NCBI GenBank assembly: GCA_965221575.1
Contig: CBDCSM010000013.1
Span: 496,001 to 560,000 of the forward strand
Direction: 5' to 3'
DNA length: 64,000 bases
Source of the DNA: JAPPHA01 sp965221575
GTDB taxonomy: Bacteria > Pseudomonadota > Alphaproteobacteria > Rhodobacterales > Rhodobacteraceae
Below are positions 26,602-35,188 of the stretch, one piece after another. Within the stretch, counting starts at the first letter, position 1, and each line of letters begins with the position of its first letter. Made by a program: the position numbers and the translations under genes. Below the pieces are notes generated by a model that saw nothing but the letters and a program-made list of their open reading frames with translations, had not been told where the DNA came from and searched no databases.

Positions 26602-27627
26602 ATGGCTCACCCTGGTTTGCGAGAACGGAATCGAGGAGTCGTGGTGGTGATATTGACGGACCGTCTCCCGAGACTTAATGATTCCCGTACATCAGGACAG
26701 TCGGCCGTCTTCTGTACGGAACAGTCAGACCGGGATTACGCTCTGGGACAAGTCAGCCGAACGCTACTTCGAATTCTCGACCGAACGCCGGTCACAGCCG
26801 CGGCGGTATTTCTCTCGTTCACATTTTCGGTAACGCTTTCAGGCCAGGGGCTGGCCGAAGACAAGACGGTCAGGCTTCTGTCACCCGCGTCCCTTGCAGA
26901 CGCGGGACTCCTCACGCACATTCTGCCGCGGTTCAAGTTAAAGACCGGCATCGCGGTTACGCATTCGCCCGTCGCTGATCCGATGGCCGACTATTCGGCG
27001 CCGGCACCTGACGAAATCTGGTTCGTTGTCGACACCGGAGGCGAAAGTGGCGCCGGTAATCTCAGACCGGCGATGGAAAGGACCACGGTGTTCCATCACA
27101 GAACTGGCGCGGGCACCTTTCATTATGTCGCCGTTGTTCTCTCCGACGGCAGAACCAGCCACGTGCAGACATTCATTGACTGGCTGGTTTCGGATACCGG
27201 ACGACGAACGATCGCTGCTTTCCAGCCCGAAGGCGGCCAGACTTTTGTTCCGGCGGAGGCGTCGATCGAAGAGGTGGCGGACGAATCCCTGCCGGGCGAC
27301 GCGCTCCTCGGCGAGAAACTCTCGCTTACCCATTGCGGCCGTTGTCATGTTATCAACGAGTCCAATCGCATGGCCGGGTTGGGTTCAACACCATCTTTCG
27401 GCGCCCTCAGGGCAAACGAAAGCTGGCTTGAACGATTCCAGTCGTTTTTTGCCCGGAACCCCCATCCGTCCTTCACTCAAATCGAGGGTATTACCGAACC
27501 ATTCGATATCGCCCGGCCACCGCCGATCGTCCCCCTGGAGATAACGATCGAGGACCTGGAAGCGATCCTGGCCTACGTAAGCCGCATGGAACCGGCAGAT
27601 CTCGGCGCACCCGTCCGAATGCAGTAG
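26602..27627 (+). CDS. Secreted c-type cytochrome with a degenerate tungstate/molybdate-binding-like N-domain
   Basis: A protein of about 341 residues. After a hydrophobic signal segment (TAAAVFLSFTFSVTLSG) comes KTVRLLSPASLADAGLLTHI, resembling TupA-type tungstate-binding proteins where TTTSxxDSGLLxxLxPxF is usual, but much of the ligand domain appears to be missing. The C-terminal part has one heme c site, CGRCH (Cys245, Cys248, His249), and LGSTPSFGALRANE, as in small cytochromes; a methionine such as in RMEP near the end may be the sixth ligand. It faces the polyferredoxin gene tail to tail with 21 bases between. I start at ATG 26602 behind AGAGGA. It is likely a periplasmic electron acceptor linked to formate dehydrogenase. 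Confidence 0.72.
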   Translation: MAHPGLRERNRGVVVVILTDRLPRLNDSRTSGQSAVFCTEQSDRDYALGQVSRTLLRILDRTPVTAAAVFLSFTFSVTLSGQGLAEDKTVRLLSPASLADAGLLTHILPRFKLKTGIAVTHSPVADPMADYSAPAPDEIWFVVDTGGESGAGNLRPAMERTTVFHHRTGAGTFHYVAVVLSDGRTSHVQTFIDWLVSDTGRRTIAAFQPEGGQTFVPAEASIEEVADESLPGDALLGEKLSLTHCGRCHVINESNRMAGLGSTPSFGALRANESWLERFQSFFARNPHPSFTQIEGITEPFDIARPPPIVPLEITIEDLEAILAYVSRMEPADLGAPVRMQ

Positions 27628-27648
27628 TGCGGTTACGGAACGAAGAAT

Positions 27649-29613
27649 TCAGTCCCCGCCTTTTCCATTCATGTAGTCTGCAGTCGTTCGAACAATGGGG
27701 CGCTCACCCATCTGCATCGGGTTTTCCCGAGAATGATACTGGGCCTTGATGCGGCAATCGTCACACATCCGGATCAGGCGACCGGCATCGGATGCCGCAA
27801 ACATCGAATGCTTGCCTTCCAGCCTGGACACTATTCTTTCGACCGTGGACTTGACGCCAAACGGCGCGCCGCATTCGATGCAGGAGTACGGTTCTTCCTC
27901 TTTCACAACCTGTTGCCCAAGCGCCGCGTCACTGAGGTCGAGTTGAGGATTTAGTGTAATGGCGTTTTCCGGACAGATATTCGCGCACAGTCCGCATTGG
28001 AGACAGGCGTCCTCCTGGAATCGAAGTTGCGGGAGTTCAGGGTTGTCGCCGATTGCTCCGGACGGGCACAACGACGCACATGACAGGCACAGCGTACAGG
28101 CGTCCGTGTCCACGACGATCGCACCGTATGGCGCACCATCGGGAAGCGCGATCGGTTCATCCATGTCCGGATTCAAAGCCTTTGCCGAGATTCGGGTGAC
28201 CTCGCGGCGTCCGCCGAGCGGAAACACCGTTTCCGCAATGGGCTCGGCCGCCTCGAACCCGAAAAGGTCATCCGACAGTGCCTCCGGATCTTGGACATCA
28301 AGGATTCGAACGCGCGGCCGGTCCATGATCGCAAGCGCGAGCGCGCATTCGCGCTCAAGTACACCCCGTTCCGTGCGCGGAGAAACAAGCAGGTCGACCG
28401 ACGCGAACCCGGTCGCTACGGCTGCCAACATTTCCGCGTGACCGAAACACGTGATCGATTCGATTGCGAGCGGGATGACGGAAGACGGAAGCCCGCGCCC
28501 GTACCGTGCACAGAGCGAGATCATTTCCGAGCCATGCACTTCGTCATGAACAAGCAGACGCGGCTGCCTGCCGCCGGAATCACGGAACACGCGCGACAGG
28601 GTTTCAAGGCGGCGGAACAGGAACTCTGCCGGCGGGAGTTCGTAGGAAACGGCTCCGGACGGACAGACGGACGAACAGGCACCGCAACCGGCACAGATCA
28701 TTGGATCGACGGCCACGTGATCGCCCGCCGATGAAATCGCGCCCGTCGGGCACGTATCCAGGCAACGCGTGCAAGCGGTTTTCTGAGCGCGCGAGTGCGC
28801 ACAGAGATGCTGATCGAAACTCACGTAGAGCGGTTGTTCGAACGTCCCGGTCAGATGCGATATCTCGAAAACAGCGCGCTGAACGGCAAGCGGATCACCC
28901 GGGTCTGCCCTCAGGTAGCCTTCCCGTTTTCGTGGTGCAGGAAACAGCGGCGGCTTGCCGCTCAGGTCCAGGATCAGGTCGCACTCCGATTGGCCGCTCG
29001 CAACCGGCTCACCCAGAACGAAATCGCCTCGTCCGCCTGGATGCAGCTGTTGCAGGTTGCGAATGCTGACCTTGAAACTCCCCAGGCTTCCGCTCGCCCC
29101 GGAAAGCTCTCCTCGAACGACCTCAAACCGCCGGTCGGGTGGAATGTCCGCGTTCCCCTCAACCAGAACTGTTACCCCAAGAACCTCGCACAGTTGCAGG
29201 GCCGCCGGGAATGCCACGTCAGGCGATCCCAGGATCAGGCAGAGCCCCTCCGACTGAACATCAATCGACTTGGCGGGTGGCGCCTCCAGCAACGTATCGG
29301 CAATGATTGCGGCCATCTTCGGGCCGGTTTCCGACCTGTCGGCCGTCCAGCCGGCCCGGTCCCGAATGTCAACATAGCGTGGTGGTTCGACGTCAAGTTC
29401 CGCAGCCAACTCATCGAAAACCGCGGTTTCTTGCTGGCAAGCAAAGATCGAGTCTCCCGTGCCCATGAGATCTGCCGCCGCCGAAAGCTCCCGGGTACAC
29501 AGTGCCGTATGGACTCGCGAACAAGAGACGCCACACTTGCCCTCGAGAAGTTCCCGGTCGATGGTTTGCGTTCCTTCGCAATCGCAAAGAACTAGTTGTC
29601 GGGGCATTTCCAC
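27649..29613 (-). CDS. Polyferredoxin of the formate dehydrogenase region
   Basis: A 654-residue cytoplasmic iron-sulfur protein. Two pairs of 4Fe-4S motifs are visible: CTRCLDTCPTGAIS with CAGCGACSSVCPSGAV in the middle, and CTLCLSCASLCPSGAIG with CLQCGLCANICPENAIT near the C-terminus. A further Cys cluster lies in SCIECGAPFG and RMCDDCRIK, perhaps a zinc or iron site. The N-terminal part (LCDCEGTQTID, CGVSCSRVHTALC) has more cysteines. Similar large ferredoxins are found in formate dehydrogenase gene clusters of alphaproteobacteria. Its expected role is to shuttle electrons or assist assembly of the Fe-S chain. The exact partner is not shown by sequence. Confidence 0.88.
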   Translation of the reverse strand: MEMPRQLVLCDCEGTQTIDRELLEGKCGVSCSRVHTALCTRELSAAADLMGTGDSIFACQQETAVFDELAAELDVEPPRYVDIRDRAGWTADRSETGPKMAAIIADTLLEAPPAKSIDVQSEGLCLILGSPDVAFPAALQLCEVLGVTVLVEGNADIPPDRRFEVVRGELSGASGSLGSFKVSIRNLQQLHPGGRGDFVLGEPVASGQSECDLILDLSGKPPLFPAPRKREGYLRADPGDPLAVQRAVFEISHLTGTFEQPLYVSFDQHLCAHSRAQKTACTRCLDTCPTGAISSAGDHVAVDPMICAGCGACSSVCPSGAVSYELPPAEFLFRRLETLSRVFRDSGGRQPRLLVHDEVHGSEMISLCARYGRGLPSSVIPLAIESITCFGHAEMLAAVATGFASVDLLVSPRTERGVLERECALALAIMDRPRVRILDVQDPEALSDDLFGFEAAEPIAETVFPLGGRREVTRISAKALNPDMDEPIALPDGAPYGAIVVDTDACTLCLSCASLCPSGAIGDNPELPQLRFQEDACLQCGLCANICPENAITLNPQLDLSDAALGQQVVKEEEPYSCIECGAPFGVKSTVERIVSRLEGKHSMFAASDAGRLIRMCDDCRIKAQYHSRENPMQMGERPIVRTTADYMNGKGGD

Positions 29614-30089
29614 ATCTGCACACAGGAATAGCGGCGAATCGGCGCGTCCCAGGTCGACATGCCGCTCGAATCTGACCCTAAGATGCTTTCACGTTTTTCG
29701 TTTCCAGTAAAGTCGAACAGAATCACGGGGAACAATTGTCATCAGGCGGCTTGACCCATCGGCCTCGGTATTGCGCTGGTTTCCGGCTTCGATTCAGGAC
29801 AGTCTCTCCGGAAGTACTCGAAGACAGGAGCAACCCGCTTCAACATGGGAGTGTCAGTGACGACGGTGTTCATCATCAATGTCCTTGGCAGGGAGACCAG
29901 GCAATCAGTGATCGTCACAGGATGCGCGAACGGTACTTATCAAGCAAGGATGTTCCAGATAAGCGTTGATTGTACGCGTTCATGGATCGCCGAATTTTGC
30001 GTGCCGTTCTTGGCCTTGGTGCGTGAACGCCTGTCGCTCGACCGTACCAGATTCCCAGAGCCTTAATTTTTTAATCATGGGTCGACCCG
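29614..30089. other. Intergenic region, no gene seen
   Basis: This stretch must hold the promoter of the polyferredoxin. A frame at 29845-30066 on the plus strand has no ribosome site or recognisable motif and is probably not a gene. Confidence 0.4.
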
Positions 30090-30965
30090 CTAGTCCCGCT
30101 CAAGGAGCAGGTCCCGAATGAGAGTGATGCAGAATTCCACGCACCCCGAGCAAAAGCGTTCGAACTCAGGCCAGTCATGTCCAGCAGGCCAAATGCCGTT
30201 CCGCCCCGAAAGCTCACCTGTTCGGTCACTGTATGCGCCTAGTGACGCCATGTAGGCCGCGCGGTGCTCAACGGAAATCATCACCGGTGCCAATCCGGAC
30301 CTAAGTAGCGGGATGTTGGCGATCATCCGGGCCATCCTCCCGTTGCCATCAAAGAAAGGGTGGATGTTCGTAAAACCGAGGTGCAGCCGCGCGAATACGA
30401 CATGTTCGTTACCCGGACGAACGCCGATCGCGGACGCTTCGTTGATCTCGTTCACGAGTTCCGCCATCAGAGACGGCACGTATTCCGGCTCGATCAGCAT
30501 GTGGAATACCTGCCGGCCGTCCGGGCCGCGGCTGACGATCCCGTTGGGTACTGTCTTCCACTGGCCGACAGGATCCGCCGGACGCCGCATGACCGGTGGC
30601 AGAAGCACCTCGTGCATGTCCAGCAGGTCGCGCGTCTCCAACTCCCGGTCGAGGAGCGTCCAGAGGAGATCCAATGCTTCCGCCTGCCCCCCCACCTCGT
30701 GGTATTGCTCGGCCGGCAAACCTGCGTATTCCCCGGTCTCAAGCCATGCAGTGGTCTGCTCCAGGGTGAGGATGTTTCCCTCGATCGCCGTCGAATGATG
30801 CGACCATGCCGCACGGATCCTTTCGAGCGCTCGTGCTTGGGCTTCGGAATCCAGCCCAGCCAGGAACGGCGGCGGGTCAAAAGCAATCGGAGGACGGTAT
30901 CCTGGCCGCGCGTCCGGCCGAGGCAGTTCGCCCTTTGGCACGGTTTCGTTCGACCCCGTTGTCAT
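30090..30965 (-). CDS. Fic-domain protein with its own inhibitory helix
   Basis: A 291-residue Fic protein, predicted to transfer AMP or another nucleotide monophosphate to a hydroxyl of a target protein. The catalytic loop HPFFDGNGRMAR begins at His202 and is complete. An N-terminal inhibitory motif of the class II type, STAIEGN, lies at about residues 58-64, so activity is probably self-restrained. The FRTP-like N-terminal segment before it is rich in proline. ATG 30965 follows a strong GGGGAGGA ribosome site. It interrupts the formate dehydrogenase region and has no antitoxin gene beside it, which fits class II Fic proteins. The target is unknown. Confidence 0.88.
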   Translation of the reverse strand: MTTGSNETVPKGELPRPDARPGYRPPIAFDPPPFLAGLDSEAQARALERIRAAWSHHSTAIEGNILTLEQTTAWLETGEYAGLPAEQYHEVGGQAEALDLLWTLLDRELETRDLLDMHEVLLPPVMRRPADPVGQWKTVPNGIVSRGPDGRQVFHMLIEPEYVPSLMAELVNEINEASAIGVRPGNEHVVFARLHLGFTNIHPFFDGNGRMARMIANIPLLRSGLAPVMISVEHRAAYMASLGAYSDRTGELSGRNGIWPAGHDWPEFERFCSGCVEFCITLIRDLLLERD

Positions 30966-31196
30966 TGTTGGTCCTCCCCGGCCGCCCTTCCCGAATGATG
31001 CCGGCATTCTGCGGCCGTCACCACCTCCGAGTCTGCGGGAAATTGTCTGTAAATCCCTTGTTCAGTGTGCCTGAATTGACGTTCGTTTACCCGAGTGTTT
31101 CCGGCTAAGGGGGGATAATCACAGGTACATGGGGTCATGAACAAAACAGCACGTGCGCGGCGGAATCAGGTGAGATTTCCGGAAATGGTCGCGTCA

Positions 31197-31520
31197 TCAA
31201 TGGGCAGGCGTACAGATTACCGGTAAGGTGGGCATGTCACGCTCGGTTGACGTTCCCTGCATGAATGCCTGGAGAGTAGTCTGTCGCTCGGCCGCGAAGT
31301 CAAGCGTATCGGCCAGAAAGCAGAGAAAAATTTCACCGCCCTTTTTCATGCCAAAAACCGTTTTGCCGACACCGCTGGTGCCAAATGGTTCGAAACCTTC
31401 GGCCGCCAGCTCGGAGACGTAAGCGAATTCCCCCCGATTGGCTTCAAGGGCAGCTGCGGTCTGGAAAAGCAACACACCCGGCATGCAAACCCCGACAATG
31501 ATTGACGCTGCAGCTCGCAT
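31197..31520 (-). CDS. Small predicted secreted protein of unknown function
   Basis: A 107-residue frame beginning MRAAASIIVGVCMPGVLLFQ, a plausible signal peptide ending near TAAALEA. The mature part includes AAEGFEPFGTSGVGKTVFG and KGGEIFLCFLADT, which give no family match I recognise. Two or three cysteines are present. The gene lies between the Fic gene and a cupin gene on opposite strands. An upstream frame start at 31544 is possible but shortens nothing important. I consider it a probable real gene because of the clean signal peptide. Confidence 0.5.
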   Translation of the reverse strand: MRAAASIIVGVCMPGVLLFQTAAALEANRGEFAYVSELAAEGFEPFGTSGVGKTVFGMKKGGEIFLCFLADTLDFAAERQTTLQAFMQGTSTERDMPTLPVICTPAH

Positions 31521-31947
31521 CGAACCCTCACACGAAAACTCCACCGACTGATACTATCGCCGACGGAAGGTCTTGTCGCAAGCGCATGTCAGGTGCCGTC
31601 ATCCATGATCGACTTGCCTGTGCCCGTTTATGCTTCATTTCCCGCAGACAGCGTGGAGATCGAAGGCAGGATCTTTTTGCTTCGCGGCAGATTTCGTTTT
31701 CGGCAAATGCCGGTGCAGTCAAATCCGAAATTGTCGCTAACCTGGAACACGCCAATCCGGGAACTGAAGCCGTCTTGTTGAGGGGTGAGCCGAATTCACG
31801 CCGCGAAACGATCGAAAACCATGTGATGCGCGAGATTCGTGTAACTGTCGCTCCTGTGCCATACTGCAATAGTCCACAAGGGAAGGCTGAGTGGCGAGTG
31901 AGGGTTACACCAGCGTGAAGCCATCCAGCAAGACGGGAGATTAGCCT
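31521..31947. other. Intergenic region, no gene seen
   Basis: Divergent space between the small secreted protein and the cupin gene. It should hold both promoters, but I see no convincing pair of boxes and no supported frame. Confidence 0.35.
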
Positions 31948-32349
31948 GTGACCGAGTCAACGATCAATGAATGGCCCAGTGACGTCCGTGCGGAATTGGA
32001 GACCGGACGGATCAGCCCACGCGTGGGCACCAAACTGGTATCGGAGACCGACAGGGTGCGGGTGTGGCACCTGTTGCTCGCACCGGGCGAAAGGATCGGG
32101 TTTCACCGCCATTTGCTGGACTATTTCTGGACGGCGACGTCCAGTGGCCGCAGTCGCAGCCACTATGCCGATGGCCGAGTGCATGAAAAGGAAATCCAGG
32201 CTGGCGAAACGTGTCATTTCACCTTCGGTGCCGGAGAAGAGATGGTTCACGATCTGCAGAATATCGGTACCGACACGCTTTCCTTTGTCACCGTCGAATT
32301 CATGAACAGCGCAAACGCACCACAGCCTATCGACGGAACAACTCCCTGA
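31948..32349 (+). CDS. Cupin-fold protein
   Basis: A 133-residue single-domain beta-barrel protein. The phrases LLAPGERIGFHRHLLDYFW and GAGEEMVHDLQN lie where the two cupin motifs are expected, with histidines that could bind a metal, though the spacing is loose. The start is GTG 31948; no strong ribosome site is visible. There is no signal peptide. Related small cupins bind metals or small acids. It sits alone upstream of the formate dehydrogenase leader genes, separated by about 485 bases, and a link with that operon is not shown. Confidence 0.7.
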   Translation: MTESTINEWPSDVRAELETGRISPRVGTKLVSETDRVRVWHLLLAPGERIGFHRHLLDYFWTATSSGRSRSHYADGRVHEKEIQAGETCHFTFGAGEEMVHDLQNIGTDTLSFVTVEFMNSANAPQPIDGTTP

Positions 32350-32798
32350 GTTAGACCTTCTCGAGTCAAATGGCCGATTTGGCCATGTCTACCTTGTCGT
32401 GAAGGACGGGCCGGACGCTGTGATTTCAGACAAGCCGCTACCCTGCTACCGTTTTGTGTGCCTGGTCATGGGTCACAATTTGCGTACCACCACGTAGGAA
32501 AATTTGCTGGAATCCTGCGAACTCGCAGTCAGAATCGTGAAATACACCTTCACTGTGGCGCAGTTCGCCTCGCGCTTCAATAAAGTTGATCCCATTACGA
32601 AAAAGGCTTTTTTTGCAGGGCGGGGTCTCGGGAAAGCCTTGCCAATTTGGCCTTCCAGAATCCCAAAAAATACCGAGAGCAAGTACCCCGACTACGACAT
32701 TCCTGAACCGTCAAAACCGAACGTACGATCCGAAATCCAACCGAATCCTAATAACTGACAAAAATACTCGGGAATCGACAGGATAGCCTCTTGTTTTG
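32350..32798. other. AT-rich intergenic region upstream of the formate dehydrogenase operon
   Basis: This stretch is clearly richer in A and T than the neighbouring genes and has only one short frame (32504-32758) without any family motif. It probably contains regulatory sequence of the formate dehydrogenase operon. Confidence 0.4.
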
Positions 32799-32827
32799 TT
32801 GTACCTTTTTGCGATTTTTCTTTAGAT
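32799..32827 (+). promoter_or_regulatory. Possible sigma-70-type promoter for the formate dehydrogenase leader genes
   Basis: TTGTAC at 32799-32804 and TTAGAT at 32822-32827 are separated by 17 bases. The -10 box lies only eight bases before ATG 32835, so if this is the promoter the mRNA would be leaderless for that ATG, or translation begins at the later ATG 32880 or 32907. The assignment rests on box similarity alone. Confidence 0.3.
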
Positions 32828-32834
32828 TTAAGGC

Positions 32835-33482
32835 ATGAAACCTCGACCTAAGAGTTCTCAAGCTTCACGTCGTGAAACGATGCGGACGCCGGAGCGGCAG
32901 GCGGTAATGCCGATTGGAGTGGTCATCAGGGTGTCGCCCGGTGTCACGCCGTGGGCAAAGTGGAACCGTAAAGTGGTCGCCGTCTTGCCGGGTTCAGGTG
33001 ACGCACACTGGAAAGAAATCCGTCGTGACGGCGATGTGGTGGAATATCACGCCGGAACCCTGCCGCTGGAAATCTACCGTTCGGATACGGAAGCCTACAA
33101 GCAGGGCCTGTCCGCACGCACCCCGTCACTCTTTGTCGTCATGCGTCAAGACATTTCCCGGCGTAACGATGACACCCCGGACCTTGACCTGATTCTCGTG
33201 ACCGCATCTCCGTTCGAAGCGCAGGACTACATGGACAGCGGTGAGGAGATCGTCGAGCCCGTCCCGATGCCGCCGGCCGTCATTGCCTGGATTCGGGACT
33301 TTTCCGAACTGCACCACAAGGATGAGGTCTTCTACAAGCGTCAACGCGACAAGATACGCGTCGATCTCAAGCAGGACGGCATCGGCGATTCCCGCATCTT
33401 CCAGACGGCCGATGTCTATCGTGCGCCGAGGAAGGTTCTGAGGGGAGTCCTGTCTTCCAGATCTGGTGAGACGGTCCATTGA
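32835..33482 (+). CDS. DUF3305 family protein of the formate dehydrogenase operon
   Basis: A protein of up to 215 residues matching the DUF3305 family, which opens with MPIGVVIRVSPGVTPWAKWN, here at residues 25-44. The family start suggests that ATG 32907 may be the real one; ATG 32880 is an alternative. Other phrases are YHAGTLPLEIYRSDTEAYK and VDLKQDGIGDSR. No cofactor motif is evident. The stop overlaps the start of the DUF3306 gene by four bases. DUF3305 and DUF3306 regularly precede the TorD-like chaperone in formate dehydrogenase operons of proteobacteria, so a role in assembly is likely, but the biochemical role is not known. Confidence 0.85.
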   Translation: MKPRPKSSQASRRETMRTPERQAVMPIGVVIRVSPGVTPWAKWNRKVVAVLPGSGDAHWKEIRRDGDVVEYHAGTLPLEIYRSDTEAYKQGLSARTPSLFVVMRQDISRRNDDTPDLDLILVTASPFEAQDYMDSGEEIVEPVPMPPAVIAWIRDFSELHHKDEVFYKRQRDKIRVDLKQDGIGDSRIFQTADVYRAPRKVLRGVLSSRSGETVH

Positions 33483-34168
33483 AACAACAGGAGACAACAG
33501 ATTTCTGGACCCGCCGAAAGGCCGCAGTCGCCCTTGAGAACGCCCAGGAGGCTGAGCGGGCTGGACAGGCCGCCGTGGACATCGAAGGGGAAACGAGGGA
33601 TCAAGCCCTCGATGATCGTTCCGAGGCTGAAGTTCTCCGACAACTCGATCTTCCTGACCCGGACAGCCTCGGACCGGGTGACGACTTTTCGGCCTTCATG
33701 AAATCGGCTGTTCCGATATCCATTCGCCGGCGGGCCCTGCGAAAACTCTGGCTGAGTAACCCGGTCCTGGCCAATCTAGACGAACTGGTCGACTACGGCG
33801 AGGACTTCACGGACGCGGCAACCGTCGTGGACAACCTGCAGACTGCGTACCAGGTGGGTAAAGGCATGCTGCGTCACGTCATGGCGGATGACGAGGCGGA
33901 GGCGGAAGCGGAGACAAAGTCGGAAGCGGAGACAAAGTCGGAAGCGGAATCCCTGACAGAAGAATCTCCCGGAAACGAACCGGGAAGCAACTCCACTGCC
34001 ATTGCCCAGGCGGAACCGGAAGTGGAAACTCGGGAGCCCCTGCACGGGGACCAGGCCAATGGTCACGACAGTCCGATCGGGCAACCGGAACCGGAAGCTG
34101 AGGATGTTCCGAGTGTGCGCAATGCCATTCCAGCTCCCCGGAGAATGAGATTCAGGATAACGGCATGA
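33479..34168 (+). CDS. DUF3306 family protein with acidic repeat tail
   Basis: A 229-residue cytoplasmic protein matching DUF3306: TTDFWTRRKAAV at the start and DDFSAFMKSAVPISIRRRAL in the middle, followed by LRKLWLSNPVLANLD. After residue 135 the chain becomes very acidic and low in complexity, with a tandem repeat of 18 bases (AETKSE units, about 33905-33945). The start is TTG 33479, which overlaps the DUF3305 stop. The stop overlaps the TorD start as ATGA. Its role in formate dehydrogenase biogenesis is inferred from its constant place in such operons. Confidence 0.85.
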   Translation: MKQQETTDFWTRRKAAVALENAQEAERAGQAAVDIEGETRDQALDDRSEAEVLRQLDLPDPDSLGPGDDFSAFMKSAVPISIRRRALRKLWLSNPVLANLDELVDYGEDFTDAATVVDNLQTAYQVGKGMLRHVMADDEAEAEAETKSEAETKSEAESLTEESPGNEPGSNSTAIAQAEPEVETREPLHGDQANGHDSPIGQPEPEAEDVPSVRNAIPAPRRMRFRITA

Positions 34169-34824
34169 CTGACGAAGTCCTGACTGACACGGAATTCGTA
34201 GACGGCAACGGGGCGGCCGACGGCAAGGACGCGGCGTTCGATATCGAGCCCGAAGACAGAATGCGTGCCGAACTCTACGATTTTCTCGCTGCACTTCTCG
34301 TCCGGCCGCCGGATGCCAAGTTGCTGAAGAAGGTCGGAGCCCTGGAAGGCGACGATACGGATCTCGGCAAGGCAATCAACGTTCTTGCCCGAATCGCCCG
34401 TTCAACCTCGGCTGCATCCGTGGAACGGGAGTTTCACGCCCTGTTCATCGGACTCGGCCGTGGAGAGCTCCTGCCCTACGCCAGCTACTACATGACGGGC
34501 TTCCTTAACGAAAAACCGCTGGCCACGTTGCGCCAGCAGCTGCCGGAGTTCAGGATCACCCGGGCTCCGGATGTCTTCGAGCCCGAGGACCAGATTGCCA
34601 GTCTGTGCGAGGTGATGGCCGTCCTGATCACGGGGCGGTTTGGTCAACCGGCCAGCCTTGCCCGCCAGGGCGAGTTTTTCAACCGGCACATCGGAACCTG
34701 GGCTGAACATTTCTTTTCGGATTTGGAACGCGCGAAAAACGCGGTGTTCTTTGCTCCGGTCGGTACGACCGGCCGGCTGTTCATGAACATCGAACGCGAA
34801 GCGTTCCGAATGACCGCGGGGTAA
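34165..34824 (+). CDS. TorD/DmsD-family molybdoenzyme chaperone
   Basis: A 219-residue all-helical chaperone that binds the twin-arginine signal of a molybdoenzyme and holds it for cofactor insertion. The family's conserved region appears as FHALFIGLGRGELLPYASYYMTG and, later, the E-P-E-D-xx-AxLCEVM phrase (FEPEDQIASLCEVMAVL). The N-terminal 25 residues are acidic and outside the family. It overlaps the DUF3306 gene by four bases, and the TAT-target gene follows after 54 bases. Its client is most likely the formate dehydrogenase alpha subunit encoded downstream. Confidence 0.9.
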   Translation: MTDEVLTDTEFVDGNGAADGKDAAFDIEPEDRMRAELYDFLAALLVRPPDAKLLKKVGALEGDDTDLGKAINVLARIARSTSAASVEREFHALFIGLGRGELLPYASYYMTGFLNEKPLATLRQQLPEFRITRAPDVFEPEDQIASLCEVMAVLITGRFGQPASLARQGEFFNRHIGTWAEHFFSDLERAKNAVFFAPVGTTGRLFMNIEREAFRMTAG

Positions 34825-34878
34825 CCCGCATCAACCGGTCGGCACCCCGTGCCGATCACAAACAGAAGGAGATCGGCC

Positions 34879-35070
34879 ATGAGTCAAGAAAACCAGGCGA
34901 CTGAATCCAGCCGCCGGGATTTCCTGAAACTTGCGTCCGTGTCCGCTCCAGCGGCGGTAGCCGTTGCCGTGAGCGGCCAGGAGGCGGTGGCAGAAACCCC
35001 TGACCTGGCAGGCGAAGGCCTGCGCGACACGGCACACACCCGTGCCTACTTCGAAACCGCCCGGTTCTGA
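34879..35070 (+). CDS. Formate dehydrogenase region TAT-target peptide
   Basis: A 63-residue protein with a twin-arginine signal, SSRRDFLKLASVSAPAAVA, and a short tail ending AYFETARF. It matches the small family named formate dehydrogenase region TAT target (TIGR02811). ATG 34879 follows an AGAAGGAGA ribosome site at 34863-34871. It precedes the alpha subunit gene in most operons of this type. It could be a small accessory subunit exported with the enzyme. The function has not been shown. Confidence 0.88.
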   Translation: MSQENQATESSRRDFLKLASVSAPAAVAVAVSGQEAVAETPDLAGEGLRDTAHTRAYFETARF

Positions 35071-35145
35071 CCGGACGGTTTCACACGGTTTCCGGCCCAC
35101 CGGTTGCGAGACGCCCACCGGGTCGGGAATTACCAACCAACCAAG

Positions 35146-35166
35146 CAAGGCCGGCCTTGTGGCCGG
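35146..35166 (+). promoter_or_regulatory. GC-rich palindrome before fdhA
   Basis: CAAGGCCGGCCTTG (35146-35159) is a perfect 14-base palindrome, and CCGGCC-TTGT-GGCCGG (35151-35166) can form an alternative six-pair hairpin. The element lies 22 bases before the fdhA start and next to its AAGGAGA ribosome site, so it may tune translation or mRNA stability between the TAT-target gene and fdhA. Confidence 0.45.
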
Positions 35167-35188
35167 TTGAAGCAAGGAGACAAGGATA

